Assembly: GCA_021613375.1 (NCBI GenBank)
Contig: CM038710.1
Location: forward strand, 27,150,763-27,214,762
Length of the DNA stretch: 64,000 bases
Direction: 5' to 3'
Source of the DNA: Megaleporinus macrocephalus
Taxonomy: Eukaryota; Chordata; Actinopteri; Characiformes; Anostomidae
The translations under genes were made by a program, and so were the position numbers. This document shows positions 46,601-55,579 of this stretch, piece by piece (the stretch's first letter is position 1; every line of letters starts with the position of its first letter). The notes beneath the pieces were generated by a model. The model did no database searches. It was given only the letters and a program-made list of their open reading frames with translations, and was not told the origin of the DNA.

Positions 46601-49600
46601 ATATATAATATTATTACATATGAATTATATTATAAGAAGCACAATGTAAAGAAGTAGTAAAAACTGTAAAAAGTCATTACACACTTGCCTCAAACCACAA
46701 TGAGCTCTTACGTCATCTCAAATGACTTGTTTATGTGGTGTCGGCCAGTATATGATATACTGTTATCTATAACAACAAAGTACAACCAAAATTGAAACTT
46801 CGCTATGCACTGTATGTTTGTCCAGAAACTATATACAGTTGTGTGCTAATTTGACCACCCCTGGCTAAATTTTATATATTTTTTGATCTTCTAATTTGAG
46901 TTTGAGGGAAGTTAACACACCCTCTACAGAGAACACATATATGGTATTTTTTCTAATAATATAATGCATAATTTATATTTATTAGCTTGACATATTGATT
47001 ATAAATGTAAAAAAATAAAAACTAAATTTCCTTATTGTTAACAGGATGTATTGTTTTAGGGTTTTGGAGTAAATAATCGTACAGTGTAAATATATCTACA
47101 CTGTACAATTAAAAAATGTAATTTAGAAAATCAGCTAAACATGTAATCGGACTGAGTGGCCCAAAGATTTGCATTTGACTGTAGGCCCAATTTCTGATGA
47201 TGACTTAAGAATTAAACATAGAATTTAACACAATTTTTTTACTGGACTGGAAGTGAAAAACCAAAGTAGAAAGTATAGTGTAAACGTTCCAGTGTAAACA
47301 TCCTCTAAAGAACAGGATTTTTTTACAGCTGCACGCTGGAGCATGACTGTGCTGATCTTAATGACTACCTTGATGTTGCTAGCCATGAGGTGGATCGACA
47401 AGAGGAGCTGGAATATGAGGTTTGGATCTCAACACATCAACACGATTTCTAACATTCCAGCAGCTTCACAAAACTCGAAACCATCTATTAGGCTAATACA
47501 TTTTCCCACTGCATTACCTTTTACTTTAAGGCAGGGATATTTAATTAGAGTATTGGGGTATTATAGAGGGTATTTAATTAAATTCAGTAAGGTCCAGTTA
47601 GAGGAAATGTCCTCAGGCCAAGGTCCGGACCACCATCATTTCTAACTTGTGCTATGATTCAGTGCCGTATGCTGTTTACTGAAGTAGTCTAGTATCAGCA
47701 TCTTATACCATCAGCTACTGAAAGACTAACACAATTACAAATACCATTGAACATTCAACAATATTTACTGTTTAAATGCTGAACTGAATTGATTATTTAT
47801 AAAACTACTTCAGTAAAAACAGGGGCTACATTAAAAAACAATGTTTTTGAAAAGTGCTTATTTATAGAAAAAGTAAATAAAACATGCAGCCTTCTTCTTA
47901 ACTCCTTTTGGAGCTGCCTGTGAGAATAATAAACATATAAGTCTCGGTCCATTCCTGGAAGCACGTTATTCTTTCCGACTAGCTTTATTCTCCGACTGCT
48001 TCTTCTCGTTTTGTACCTCGCTTGTGTGCACGCTGCACTCCCGAATATGCACAGATCTGATTGGCTGAGAAGCGTCTTTGGTGATCTTACAATGCACACG
48101 ATTGGTCTTTGAGTTCACTGCGCTGCAAAGCCCGTATACCGAAAAGACAAGAAAAGTTCCACCACTTAAAACAGTCACAGTTAGAATTAAATCGTTCTCA
48201 GTAGTTTATCTGTTTGGGTCTGATTGGGCAAGTCTGTGTCCGGATCCGAACTGCGGTCCAGTCCGTTTATTAGTGACCTCTGCTTTAAGGCATGTATCGT
48301 GCTGCATTTGGATAATATCTCTCTTAGTGTTCTACCTTGCAGCATGTTTATCTGTGCTTACAGTATCTTGTAGCATTACGCTTTCCTCAAGGTTGTCTCT
48401 CACACCGTCTTGCACCTTTCCTGAATTGCAAACACAGTTGAAAGCGCTTGAATCAAAGTTGACTGTACAGCTGTACTTGCCTCACTTCATTTCAAGTTTG
48501 CTGGCTAAATAAATAAATAAATAAACATCAGTGAAAATTTCCACTACAAAAGCTCCAAATATGACACCCCAGCTAGCAAATATTCCATTATAACACCCAA
48601 CGTTCTCTCAGTAGGTGAGTTTTAATTGCTTCTTTAGAAGCCACTCTCACGCTGTGCTTCTCTGAGGCAGCGTTTTTGATCTGTGCCCCGCCGTGAGCTC
48701 CCTGTCTCCCTCTGTTAGGAAGTGGAGCTGTACAAGTCCAGCCAGCAGGACAAGCTGGGCTTGACCGTGTGCTACCGCACGGATGATGAGGAGGACCAGG
48801 GGATATATGTAGGCGAGGTGAGTGAAAGTCCACGGCAGGCATTCTGTGCTGAGAATTTTTAACTTGAATGATCAATCGAGCTGTTTCTCTTTCGTAGGTC
48901 AACCCCAACAGCATAGCAGCCAAAGATGGACGCATTCGCAAAGGTGACAGGATACTGCAGGTACATGCTAGAGTTTGTGATCATCTACTGTTCTTAAAAA
49001 AAGTAAAGAAAAAGGTGAGATCAATTGCACCTTAAAGCAATTAAAGGTGCCAAACGGGAGTTTAAAGAATCGCCTCATAAACTAAAGGTTCTTACTAGAG
49101 CCGGACGCCCAAGCCAAGCAGTATTTAGGAAACATTATTTTAATGTGTGAACCATAAACGCAGACTTTCATCATAAATTTTATTATAACTCAGACAATTA
49201 GCAAGTTAGAAACACTGTAATAAGAAAATAATTGAGGCCCTGAGGTGTGGGGTATCTATGATCCAATCTTTCCAATGGGGCCGCCCCGACTATGAATCAA
49301 AAATATCAACCATGTTCAATATTCCCGACTTGTCCTGTAGTGTAGGATGGACGCAGATTCTCTGTTGTATAATGTGATCTCATGCCAGAAAGACGGTCAG
49401 CCAATGAGGGCCGAGCTGAACGGAACTCTCAGTGTGTAGGCAAGGCAGCTAAAACCAAACTCCTTCCAAACTCCTGAAGCGAACACCATATGTACACATA
49501 CTTAAGTATGTATTCAACTTAAGCTCATAGCAGTATGTAGAAAACATTTTTAACATTTTTAAAACCCTGTAGTGTGAGCCCAGCGTTAGCAGAATGCGCT

Positions 49601-52600
49601 GTATGGGCAGTGTCTGTGCCTTTGAGTCACCCTAGTTAAAAAGAAAATAATGACTTTGCATTCATCTTCTCAGATATGTTCTCAGAGTAAAATAAAAAAA
49701 ATGTTTTAGACTTGATTTGAAGGTTCCAGTCTCTTTAATTTGTTGACCTGGTGTGACCTTACTACAGCTAAACAATAAACTATGAAAAAGAGATTAAACC
49801 TACTGTTCTGATGGCGTTTTCCTGATGCCATATGGCAGTGTGGCAACCTGGCCAACCTGCCAATCTTCCAGCATCATCGGGCAAAGGCTGGGTACACCAT
49901 GGACAGGTTGCCAGTCCATTGCATGCTATACATATCAAAGAAGTAAAATCTGCAACAGAGCTTCGGATACTGGATTGGAGAGAAGATCACTCGTGTATAC
50001 AAAACAGAAACACTAAAAAAATAATTATCAGTAAATAGCCCTAGACCGGCGGCACTGTGGTGCACTGGTTAGTACTGTTGCCTCACAGCAAGACAATCTG
50101 GGTTCGATCCCCGGTCTGGGCTGTTCTGTGTGGAGTGTGCATGTTCTCCCAGTGCTTCTTGAGTGGATTTCCTGCAGGTACTCCGGTTTCCTCCCACAGT
50201 CTAAACACATGCATGTTAGGTTGATTGGTCACTCTAAATTGCCCGTAGGTGTGAGTGCATGAGTGAATGTTGGCCATGCGATGGACTGGCGACCTGTCCA
50301 TGGTGTACCCCACCTTCGCACGATGATGCTGGGATTGGCTCCAGCCCCCTTGTGACCCCAATTAGCTGAATTAGGCAGCAGATGATGGATGGATAGCTCT
50401 AGACCTACTTGTGCCATTAGATAACGTGCCAAGATTGTTGACTTCTTAACCATCAGAACATCATATTGGGCCAACTCAAGTGTGTAAATGCTGCATTATT
50501 ATTTCCCAGATAAACGGAGTGGACGTCCAGAACAGAGAGGAGGCAGTGGCTATCCTTACCCGAGAAGACAGCATCAACTTCTCACTGCTACTGGCCAGGC
50601 CAGAGATAGAGGTAAACATATAGTGAGATTAGGTTTAGATTACAATAGATATGTTGTAGATGAACTGCGCACATGCACGCAGGCTTTCAACGACACATGC
50701 ATAGCTAATACATCTACTCTATCCCCAGTGACAACAGACCTCAAAATTAATGGCTTGTTTTGCTGATGGAAGGGAAATGGAACACTTGCATCAGTCATGG
50801 CTGAATCATGTGATCACTCTTAGTGATGCCCGTCAAGGATTTGCGGCAGTTCCATTAACGCTATTCCACAAGGAGGAAAGGAGGAAAATCAGAGAGAGAG
50901 AGGAAAAACGGGTTTAGAAAACACACTAGAGAGAGCACTATTAAAAAGACATGAGAGGAGCACAGACGGGGACGGGAGGAGAGATTGATGGAGAACATAT
51001 ACAAAACGATGCAGTGGTAGGGCACACTGAAGGAGAGGACTGGGAATTTATCCTCAGTCAGCCCTTTTTCGCAGTTTCAAGGGCACAAATGAGGTTTACG
51101 GTTTTAACAGAGGAACATTTCTTTAAAATATGGTATCACTGGGAACTGAAGGTGGTATAAAGGACTCTGTTTGTAATAGTAAATGTTTGAGGATGCACTC
51201 ATTCTAAAAGATTTATCAGGCACATAAGACTAAGCTCACTGTATAAGCAAACCATTAGCAAATTGAGCAAAGCAAACTGAATGTCACTTTTAGGCCACAA
51301 CAGAAACCCTAGTCACATATGCTAGCAGCTCAAAGGGACATCTACAAAACACCCATAAGCTATGAACAAAGCTCTACCCTAATGAATAAAACAGTGATCT
51401 CATTTGAGGCAGAAGGCTACATTAATAAGATCTGACCAACAGAAGAGCAATCCTGTACCTCCAGTTCTCTCCTCTTGTATCATCTTCAGCCAGACAAAAG
51501 AACAAGTGATTAATGATGGGGCGGGGGGCGGAATGCAGGGAGTTGCCATTTCTGGAGAGGAGCAGGACAGAGAGAGAGGAAAAAGAGGCATAGAAATGGG
51601 GAAAAGAGACCGAGAGAATGAGAGGGGAACAGAGGAAGAGGGAAGGGCACTGAGATTAAAGGCTTACTAAATCAAGAGGAGGTGAGGAGGGAGATAGAGA
51701 AAGGGCTTAAGACATGTCACAGCCAGATAGCGAAGATAATCAATGCCTCTTTCCACGTAATTTAGAGAACCATTCGGATGATATTGCAATCGATTAGCAG
51801 CTTAACAACCTCTGGCAGAAGTACTCAATAGATATAATTCAACCAAATCAAGATACCCATGTACGAGAGATGACATGCAGGGTGATGAATGCATAGGATC
51901 TTCCGCAAGACATGGGGATACTGTGCAGTAAACACGATCCAAAGAGATAATCTTTGATTACAAGTAATCGTATCTTTAATACCTTAAAGTGTTTAACATA
52001 CTATCTGTGTACATTTTCCAGTCCTCAGAGGAACTGGCTCACAGTATCTGTAGCATTGTATATTTACATTGCCATCTAGTGTTAAATTGTGTTAGTGCAT
52101 GCACTCACTTAAAGAGCTTAAGTAATATTGATGATTTCACATCTGTTGCCTGGTAACTGCCTTCTAATAAGTGCCTTCTTTTCCCTCCTCCCCTCACAAA
52201 TCTAACTAATGTGCCTAAAAATCTGGACGACCTTCCATACTTCCTGGAAATGAACCAAAAACATCAGACAGATACTCATATGGACCCCGAGGACCTGGAT
52301 TGTGACTTGCCAGTAGGCATGAGTGTGGACAGTCTTAACACCTCTCACTTGCCAAGTCTGTATCGTCTTCAGCAACAAAGAGTCCAAACAGGAGTTCTTG
52401 AGAACCCACTGAACCGCGAGACACCCAGACTTAGCCTGGTCACCCTCAATAACAGTCAGGAGCTGGACAGCGGTGTGGGCCGCACGGACGAAAGCACCAA
52501 GAATGAAGAATCATCTGAGCATGACATTCTTCTGGGTGATGACCAGACCAGTGCCTCCAACACCAATACCACCAACACACCACACAGCCTCCGCAAGTTC

Positions 52601-54226
52601 AGGCCTGGTAGGAGTGGCGGGAGTGGGGGAGATACACCATCTCCGCTGCTTCACATAAAAGAGCTCCACCTCAGCGTGGACTCTCTAGACTGTGGGGGTG
52701 CAGGGGCGGGATACTTGCACGACCCAGTGAGCTCCATGATGATGCCTGGCTTGACTGAGGAGGAGTGTGAGAGGTACCGGGAGTTGCTGGAGATCAAGTG
52801 TCGCTATGAAAGAAATATGAAGAACAGCAACATGGGAGCAAAGGCTGAGGAAACAGAGAAGAGGGATGAAGAAGCAGAGGAGGAGGATGGAGAGAAAGAG
52901 ATGGGTCTGGATGAAAACTGCAACGAGAGCTTGACTCCACACGAGATGGCGCTCCTGGAGGAAGAGTTGCGGCACCTTGAGTTCAAGTGCCGGAACATTC
53001 TACGAGCCCAGAAGATGCAACAGCTGAGAGAGCGCTGCTTGAAAGCATGGCTGTTGGAAGAGGAGGCATCAGGGAGAGGGTCCTCCGAACTGCAGGTGTC
53101 CCCACTCCATGAGCTCTCTGATATCAAAGAACTCCCAGAGAGAGAGCGGTCGGACAAGGATACCAGCAGTGCTTACAACACTGGGGAGAGCTGCAGAAGC
53201 ACACCCTTAGTGAGTGACAACCTCTCTCCTGTCACCCAGATGGAAGAGTCTGGTTCTGCTTTGCAAGTAAGGCACAGAGACCGACCCAGCTGGGGCGAGA
53301 GGGGTCGTGCCAGTTTCCACCCCTCCTACTCGCCCAGCAGCTACAAAAAGTTCCAGATGAACCCAAACATCAACCCGAAGTTCCGCTCTCTGTCTCGGGA
53401 ATGTACTGCTCGTCCTTTGGCAGACAGTGGAGCACAGTGCAGGAGCTCCAGAGCCAACAGCATCCATGAAAGAACCGGAGGCCGGAGTGCTGACTCAAGT
53501 CCTTACTTCACCCGGCGCCACCACTCTAACCGACCTCCGCCTGAGCGTTACCAGAGCTGCATGCAGCTGGGCTCCTCATTTTCAGAGACTCCCTTAGAGA
53601 GAAGCGTGGATGGAGAAAGTGAGGTGCCAGTAGGCAGCAGTGGCCGGGCAAGCCCCATGAGCTTAGGCAGCAGCACGCTTGGCTCTGTCCTTCATCCCAG
53701 CCCTGCAAAACACTCCCTGGATTTGCCCTTGCCACTTCCCCCTGCCTCCCCACGCATGGAGTGGAAGGTAAAGATCCGCAGTGACGGCACCCGCTACGTG
53801 GCGAAACGTCCTGTACGTGACCGCTTACTGAAAGCCCGGGCTATGAAGATCCGTGAGGAGCGCAGCGGCATGACCACTGACGATGACGCCGTGAGCGAGA
53901 TGAAGATGGGCCGGTACTGGAGCAAAGAGGAGCGCAAACAGCAGCTGCTAAGAGCCCGTGAGCAACGCAGACGCCGCGAGTTTATGATGCAGTGCCGGCT
54001 CGATTATCTCCGCGACAGGAGCCAGGAGCCAGGGAAGGAGGGCCAGCAAGAGTTAAGCCAGGCCCCAGGCTCCATTTTGGAGCTGAGTCAAAAAAGGAGC
54101 TCAAAGAAGCGCAACCGCCGAATCTTGGACAACTGGATCACCATCCAAGAGCTGCTGGCCCATGGATCACGCTCTCCAGATGGAACCAGGGTATACAACC
54201 CTCTTCTCTCTGTCACTACAGTATGA
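34630..54226 (+). CDS. pdzd4: pdzd4, PDZ domain-containing protein 4 (PDZRN family, RING-less)
   Basis: This is a neural cytoplasmic scaffold-type protein of the PDZRN3/PDZRN4/PDZD4 family; its precise role is poorly known. Seven coding exons join in phase: 34630-34689, 45850-46139, 47329-47419, 48719-48817, 48898-48960, 50510-50611 and 52268-54226. They give about 887 aa, against about 769 in human PDZD4 (from memory). Residues 1-20 are [20 protein letters not shown], the short PDZD4 start. STQTDISF follows at about 82, then one PDZ domain at about 148-235 (binding loop KLGLTVCYR). The tail has [12 protein letters not shown], an acidic linker, a coiled coil near 459-500 ([17 protein letters not shown]), [14 protein letters not shown], the conserved basic block [14 protein letters not shown] (about 730), and [12 protein letters not shown] before the terminal SVTTV, a class I PDZ ligand. 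There is no RING domain. The start of the last exon is uncertain (52268 or 52172). Confidence 0.92.
36274..36460 (+). promoter_or_regulatory. Duplicated non-coding element, copy B
   Basis: This is the same-strand partner of 28181-28390. The identical core gataacaagttatc plus tgcaattcacag is at 36295-36320, followed by tgatttactgccacggcaga, then ctgtgggca, gctgatatttctgggtggat and tttagtgca. It lies 1.6 kb inside pdzd4 intron 1, while copy A is 6.4 kb upstream of the ATG. Confidence 0.55.
36707..36792. repeat. Long near-perfect hairpin in pdzd4 intron 1
   Basis: The left arm (36707-36741, ending ttttggttacaacact) pairs with the right arm (36761-36792, starting agtgttgtaaccaaaa). Arms are about 32-35 nt with a small bulge, and the loop is 19 nt. 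The size and shape resemble a pre-miRNA hairpin or a tiny MITE. The sequence alone cannot distinguish these. Confidence 0.85.
42735..42860 (+). mobile_element. Possible tRNA-derived SINE remnant
   Basis: An A-box-like ttggcagaggatcacg is followed closely by a B-box-like gagttcgagtcct (about 42767-42779). The anticodon-arm spacing is wrong for a functional tRNA. No target-site duplication was found. Confidence 0.35.
43370..43535. mobile_element. Decayed short foldback MITE (family of 20745-20925)
   Basis: The left text ctctgctcctggagatttat and the right text ggctggagctgaactctgca follow the layout of a common fish foldback element (ends resembling tcctggagatctac and gagctgaactctgcagg). It is imperfect, and the boundaries are approximate. 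Confidence 0.45.
45850..46139 (+). CDS. pdzd4: pdzd4 coding exon 2 (relict half-PDZ and linker)
   Basis: The acceptor is ccttcttccctctgcag and the donor is gtaagtg after CT (phase 2). It encodes [15 protein letters not shown], then [18 protein letters not shown], a linker, [15 protein letters not shown], and a Pro-rich stretch. In PDZRN3/4 this position is the back half of PDZ1, entered at the same phase. Here the NGxxL, helix B and final strand are degraded and about four residues are missing, so no functional PDZ1 is possible. STQTDI is a family landmark. Confidence 0.92.
46834..47183. mobile_element. MITE with imperfect terminal inverted repeats in pdzd4 intron 2
   Basis: The left end is tacagttgtgtgctaatttg and the right end tttgcatttgactgta; the reverse complement of the right end resembles the left. 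A small central palindrome, tacagtgta...tacactgta, lies at about 47079-47104. The interior is AT-rich with no coding capacity. It ends about 145 bp before exon 3. Confidence 0.55.
47329..47419 (+). CDS. pdzd4: pdzd4 coding exon 3
   Basis: The acceptor is ttttttacag. The 91 bases complete the Leu from exon 2, then read [18 protein letters not shown] and [12 protein letters not shown], ending in phase 0. The donor is gtttgg, a weak match to consensus. The acidic ELEYE with the following EVELYKSS is the conserved run just before the PDZ domain. Confidence 0.88.
48719..48817 (+). CDS. pdzd4: pdzd4 coding exon 4 (PDZ, first part)
   Basis: The acceptor is ccctctgttag and the donor gtgagtg; it has 33 codons. 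It reads [20 protein letters not shown] and [13 protein letters not shown]. The carboxylate-binding loop is LGLTV in place of the classic GLGF, as in the family. Both phases are 0. Confidence 0.95.
48898..48960 (+). CDS. pdzd4: pdzd4 coding exon 5 (PDZ, middle)
   Basis: Only 80 bp of intron separates it from exon 4. The acceptor is tttcgtag and the donor gtacat. Its 21 codons, [20 protein letters not shown] plus Q, form the core PDZ strands with the conserved GRIRxGDRIL. Confidence 0.95.
49868..49932 (-). mobile_element. SINE fragment, minus strand
   Basis: The reverse complement of gggtacaccatggacaggtt plus gccagtccat matches the 3' part of the adjacent full-length SINE (gatggactggcgacctgtcc). 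It is short, and its boundaries are uncertain. Confidence 0.55.
50048..50393 (+). mobile_element. Full-length tRNA-derived SINE with 12-bp target-site duplication
   Basis: The A-box region is tggtgcactggttagtac and the B box gggttcgatccccgg. They are followed by the family body (tgcatgttctcccagtgctt, gttaggttgattggtcactc, gatggactggcgacctgtcc) and a gatgatggatggat tail. It is flanked by TAGCCCTAGACC (50036-50047) and TAGCTCTAGACC (50394-50405), which differ at one base. It lies in pdzd4 intron 5, about 105 bp before exon 6. Confidence 0.88.
50510..50611 (+). CDS. pdzd4: pdzd4 coding exon 6 (PDZ, last part)
   Basis: The acceptor is atttcccag and the donor gtaaac; it has 34 codons in phase 0. 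It reads [20 protein letters not shown], then [14 protein letters not shown], covering helix B (NREEAVAIL) and the last strand. The helix B start is Asn-Arg rather than the His of class I PDZ domains, as recalled for the family. Confidence 0.95.
52268..54226 (+). CDS. pdzd4: pdzd4 coding exon 7 (large C-terminal exon)
   Basis: This is a 652-codon exon ending TGA at 54224-54226, with all C-terminal family blocks intact: [94 protein letters not shown] and [10 protein letters not shown], then SVTTV. The frame stays open upstream to at least 52172. Two in-phase acceptors are possible: catcag before 52268, and aataag before 52172, which would add 32 codons including [13 protein letters not shown] strong pyrimidine tract and branch-like ctaac (52172-52206) favour 52268. 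Confidence 0.93.
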   Translation, partial: TDTHMDPEDLDCDLPVGMSVDSLNTSHLPSLYRLQQQRVQTGVLENPLNRETPRLSLVTLNNSQELDSGVGRTDESTKNEESSEHDILLGDDQTSASNTNTTNTPHSLRKFRPGRSGGSGGDTPSPLLHIKELHLSVDSLDCGGAGAGYLHDPVSSMMMPGLTEEECERYRELLEIKCRYERNMKNSNMGAKAEETEKRDEEAEEEDGEKEMGLDENCNESLTPHEMALLEEELRHLEFKCRNILRAQKMQQLRERCLKAWLLEEEASGRGSSELQVSPLHELSDIKELPERERSDKDTSSAYNTGESCRSTPLVSDNLSPVTQMEESGSALQVRHRDRPSWGERGRASFHPSYSPSSYKKFQMNPNINPKFRSLSRECTARPLADSGAQCRSSRANSIHERTGGRSADSSPYFTRRHHSNRPPPERYQSCMQLGSSFSETPLERSVDGESEVPVGSSGRASPMSLGSSTLGSVLHPSPAKHSLDLPLPLPPASPRMEWKVKIRSDGTRYVAKRPVRDRLLKARAMKIREERSGMTTDDDAVSEMKMGRYWSKEERKQQLLRAREQRRRREFMMQCRLDYLRDRSQEPGKEGQQELSQAPGSILELSQKRSSKKRNRRILDNWITIQELLAHGSRSPDGTRVYNPLLSVTTV

Positions 54227-55575
54227 GAGATAACGGCACGTAGGAAGTAGAAGAAACAAATGGACAATGAAAGGATTAATGAACAATGATGAACGAATGT
54301 TAGTCCTTAAAACGCTCTAGAGCACATCGCTATTATGTTTATGATTCTTCCTTTACCAAGATTTGAATGGAACTTCAAGCACAATATCTACTCACCTAAG
54401 CACAAAAAGAGTGTGCAAAGTGAATACACAAACAGAACTAGCAATCACAAGCGCATCATGCATTCATACACATAGTCTAAAGCATACTGCAGGACCAAGT
54501 ACGCTCTGCTTTGACAAATATCATATATAAAACTGCTCAAGGACATAAAAGCACAGCAAATTCCAACTGCACCTTTGAAGTGAAAGCCTGAACGTGCGCC
54601 CAGCTTCATACTTTGAGCTGGATTACTGACATGGGAGGCTTAAACTGCCTTCTTATTAACACAGGTGCAGAATTCTCTCATTAACTACACAATGCTAATA
54701 CAATCAAGATGTGGCTTAAGTTTTAGCACAGTTAGCACTCTAGAATTAAGCATATGCCATTTCTTCTGAGACACAGAAGCACACAATTTAGACGTAGTGA
54801 GGCTGATAACATGGTGCTACATGTGCATGGTGCTGCTCTATGGTTTCTTACCTGCGTTCGATTGTTTACTGTACCTCAGTTTGAAAACACAAGCTGTACA
54901 CAATGATCTAAGACACAGAATCAGCTGATGTAGTGATATTGTGCATGGAGCCCTTTTGCCTAATGGACACAGTAAATGCTATCACCAGCGGACAGGTGAC
55001 ACATGAACATGAAGAGGAAACTAAATGTATTGAACCAGCAGAGGGGTGCCTAAAGGTCACCTATAACGCTGATCTTTGAGTGTTCTAACTCTCCAGCATT
55101 CTTCAAGGTGTTCACTTGAAAGGAAAACAGACACAATACGTAACGAATCAATTGATAACCCTGATTGTAAATGAATGTGAGTCAACAGAACGAGTAACAG
55201 CTTTACTGATTAACCCCACGCCAAGCTTACCGGTGACTTTTGGAGACATTTTTTGCATGATTTTAACAGCAAGAGCCATCACATATTACCAGAAATATTC
55301 TATGGATTCTATGGTTGTATATCCATTGCTCAGTATACTATGTATGTGATCAAGAGGTTTGCTGTCTTTCGTTGCTATTAATTTGTTGGTGTGTTAGTCA
55401 TAAAGTAGATTTCTATGGTTATATTGTTATAACTGTTGATACCTGTTGATTGATATCAGTGGTCCTATTTACACAAGACATAACATGCATTAGATCTTAA
55501 ATGGTAATTTCAATGTACTGTTGAAATGGTGTAAATCAATGACATTTTAGGAAAATAAAACCATTTTGTATGCTT
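54227..55575 (+). other. pdzd4: pdzd4 3'UTR with poly(A) signal
   Basis: No further coding sequence follows the stop. AATAAA occurs at 55554-55559, and another at about 55736. The 3' end is inferred; total 3'UTR length would be about 1.35 kb or more. Confidence 0.5.
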
Positions 55576-55579
55576 AGTA

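Noticed and set aside
34630..54226. Assignment of the central gene to pdzrn3 or pdzrn4
   Set aside because: The C-terminal blocks are shared by the family, but the gene starts MGCNMCVV, has only one complete PDZ and no RING or TRAF-type exon in the 30 kb upstream. This is the PDZD4 layout. A distant RING exon outside the window is not plausible because porcn intervenes on the other strand.
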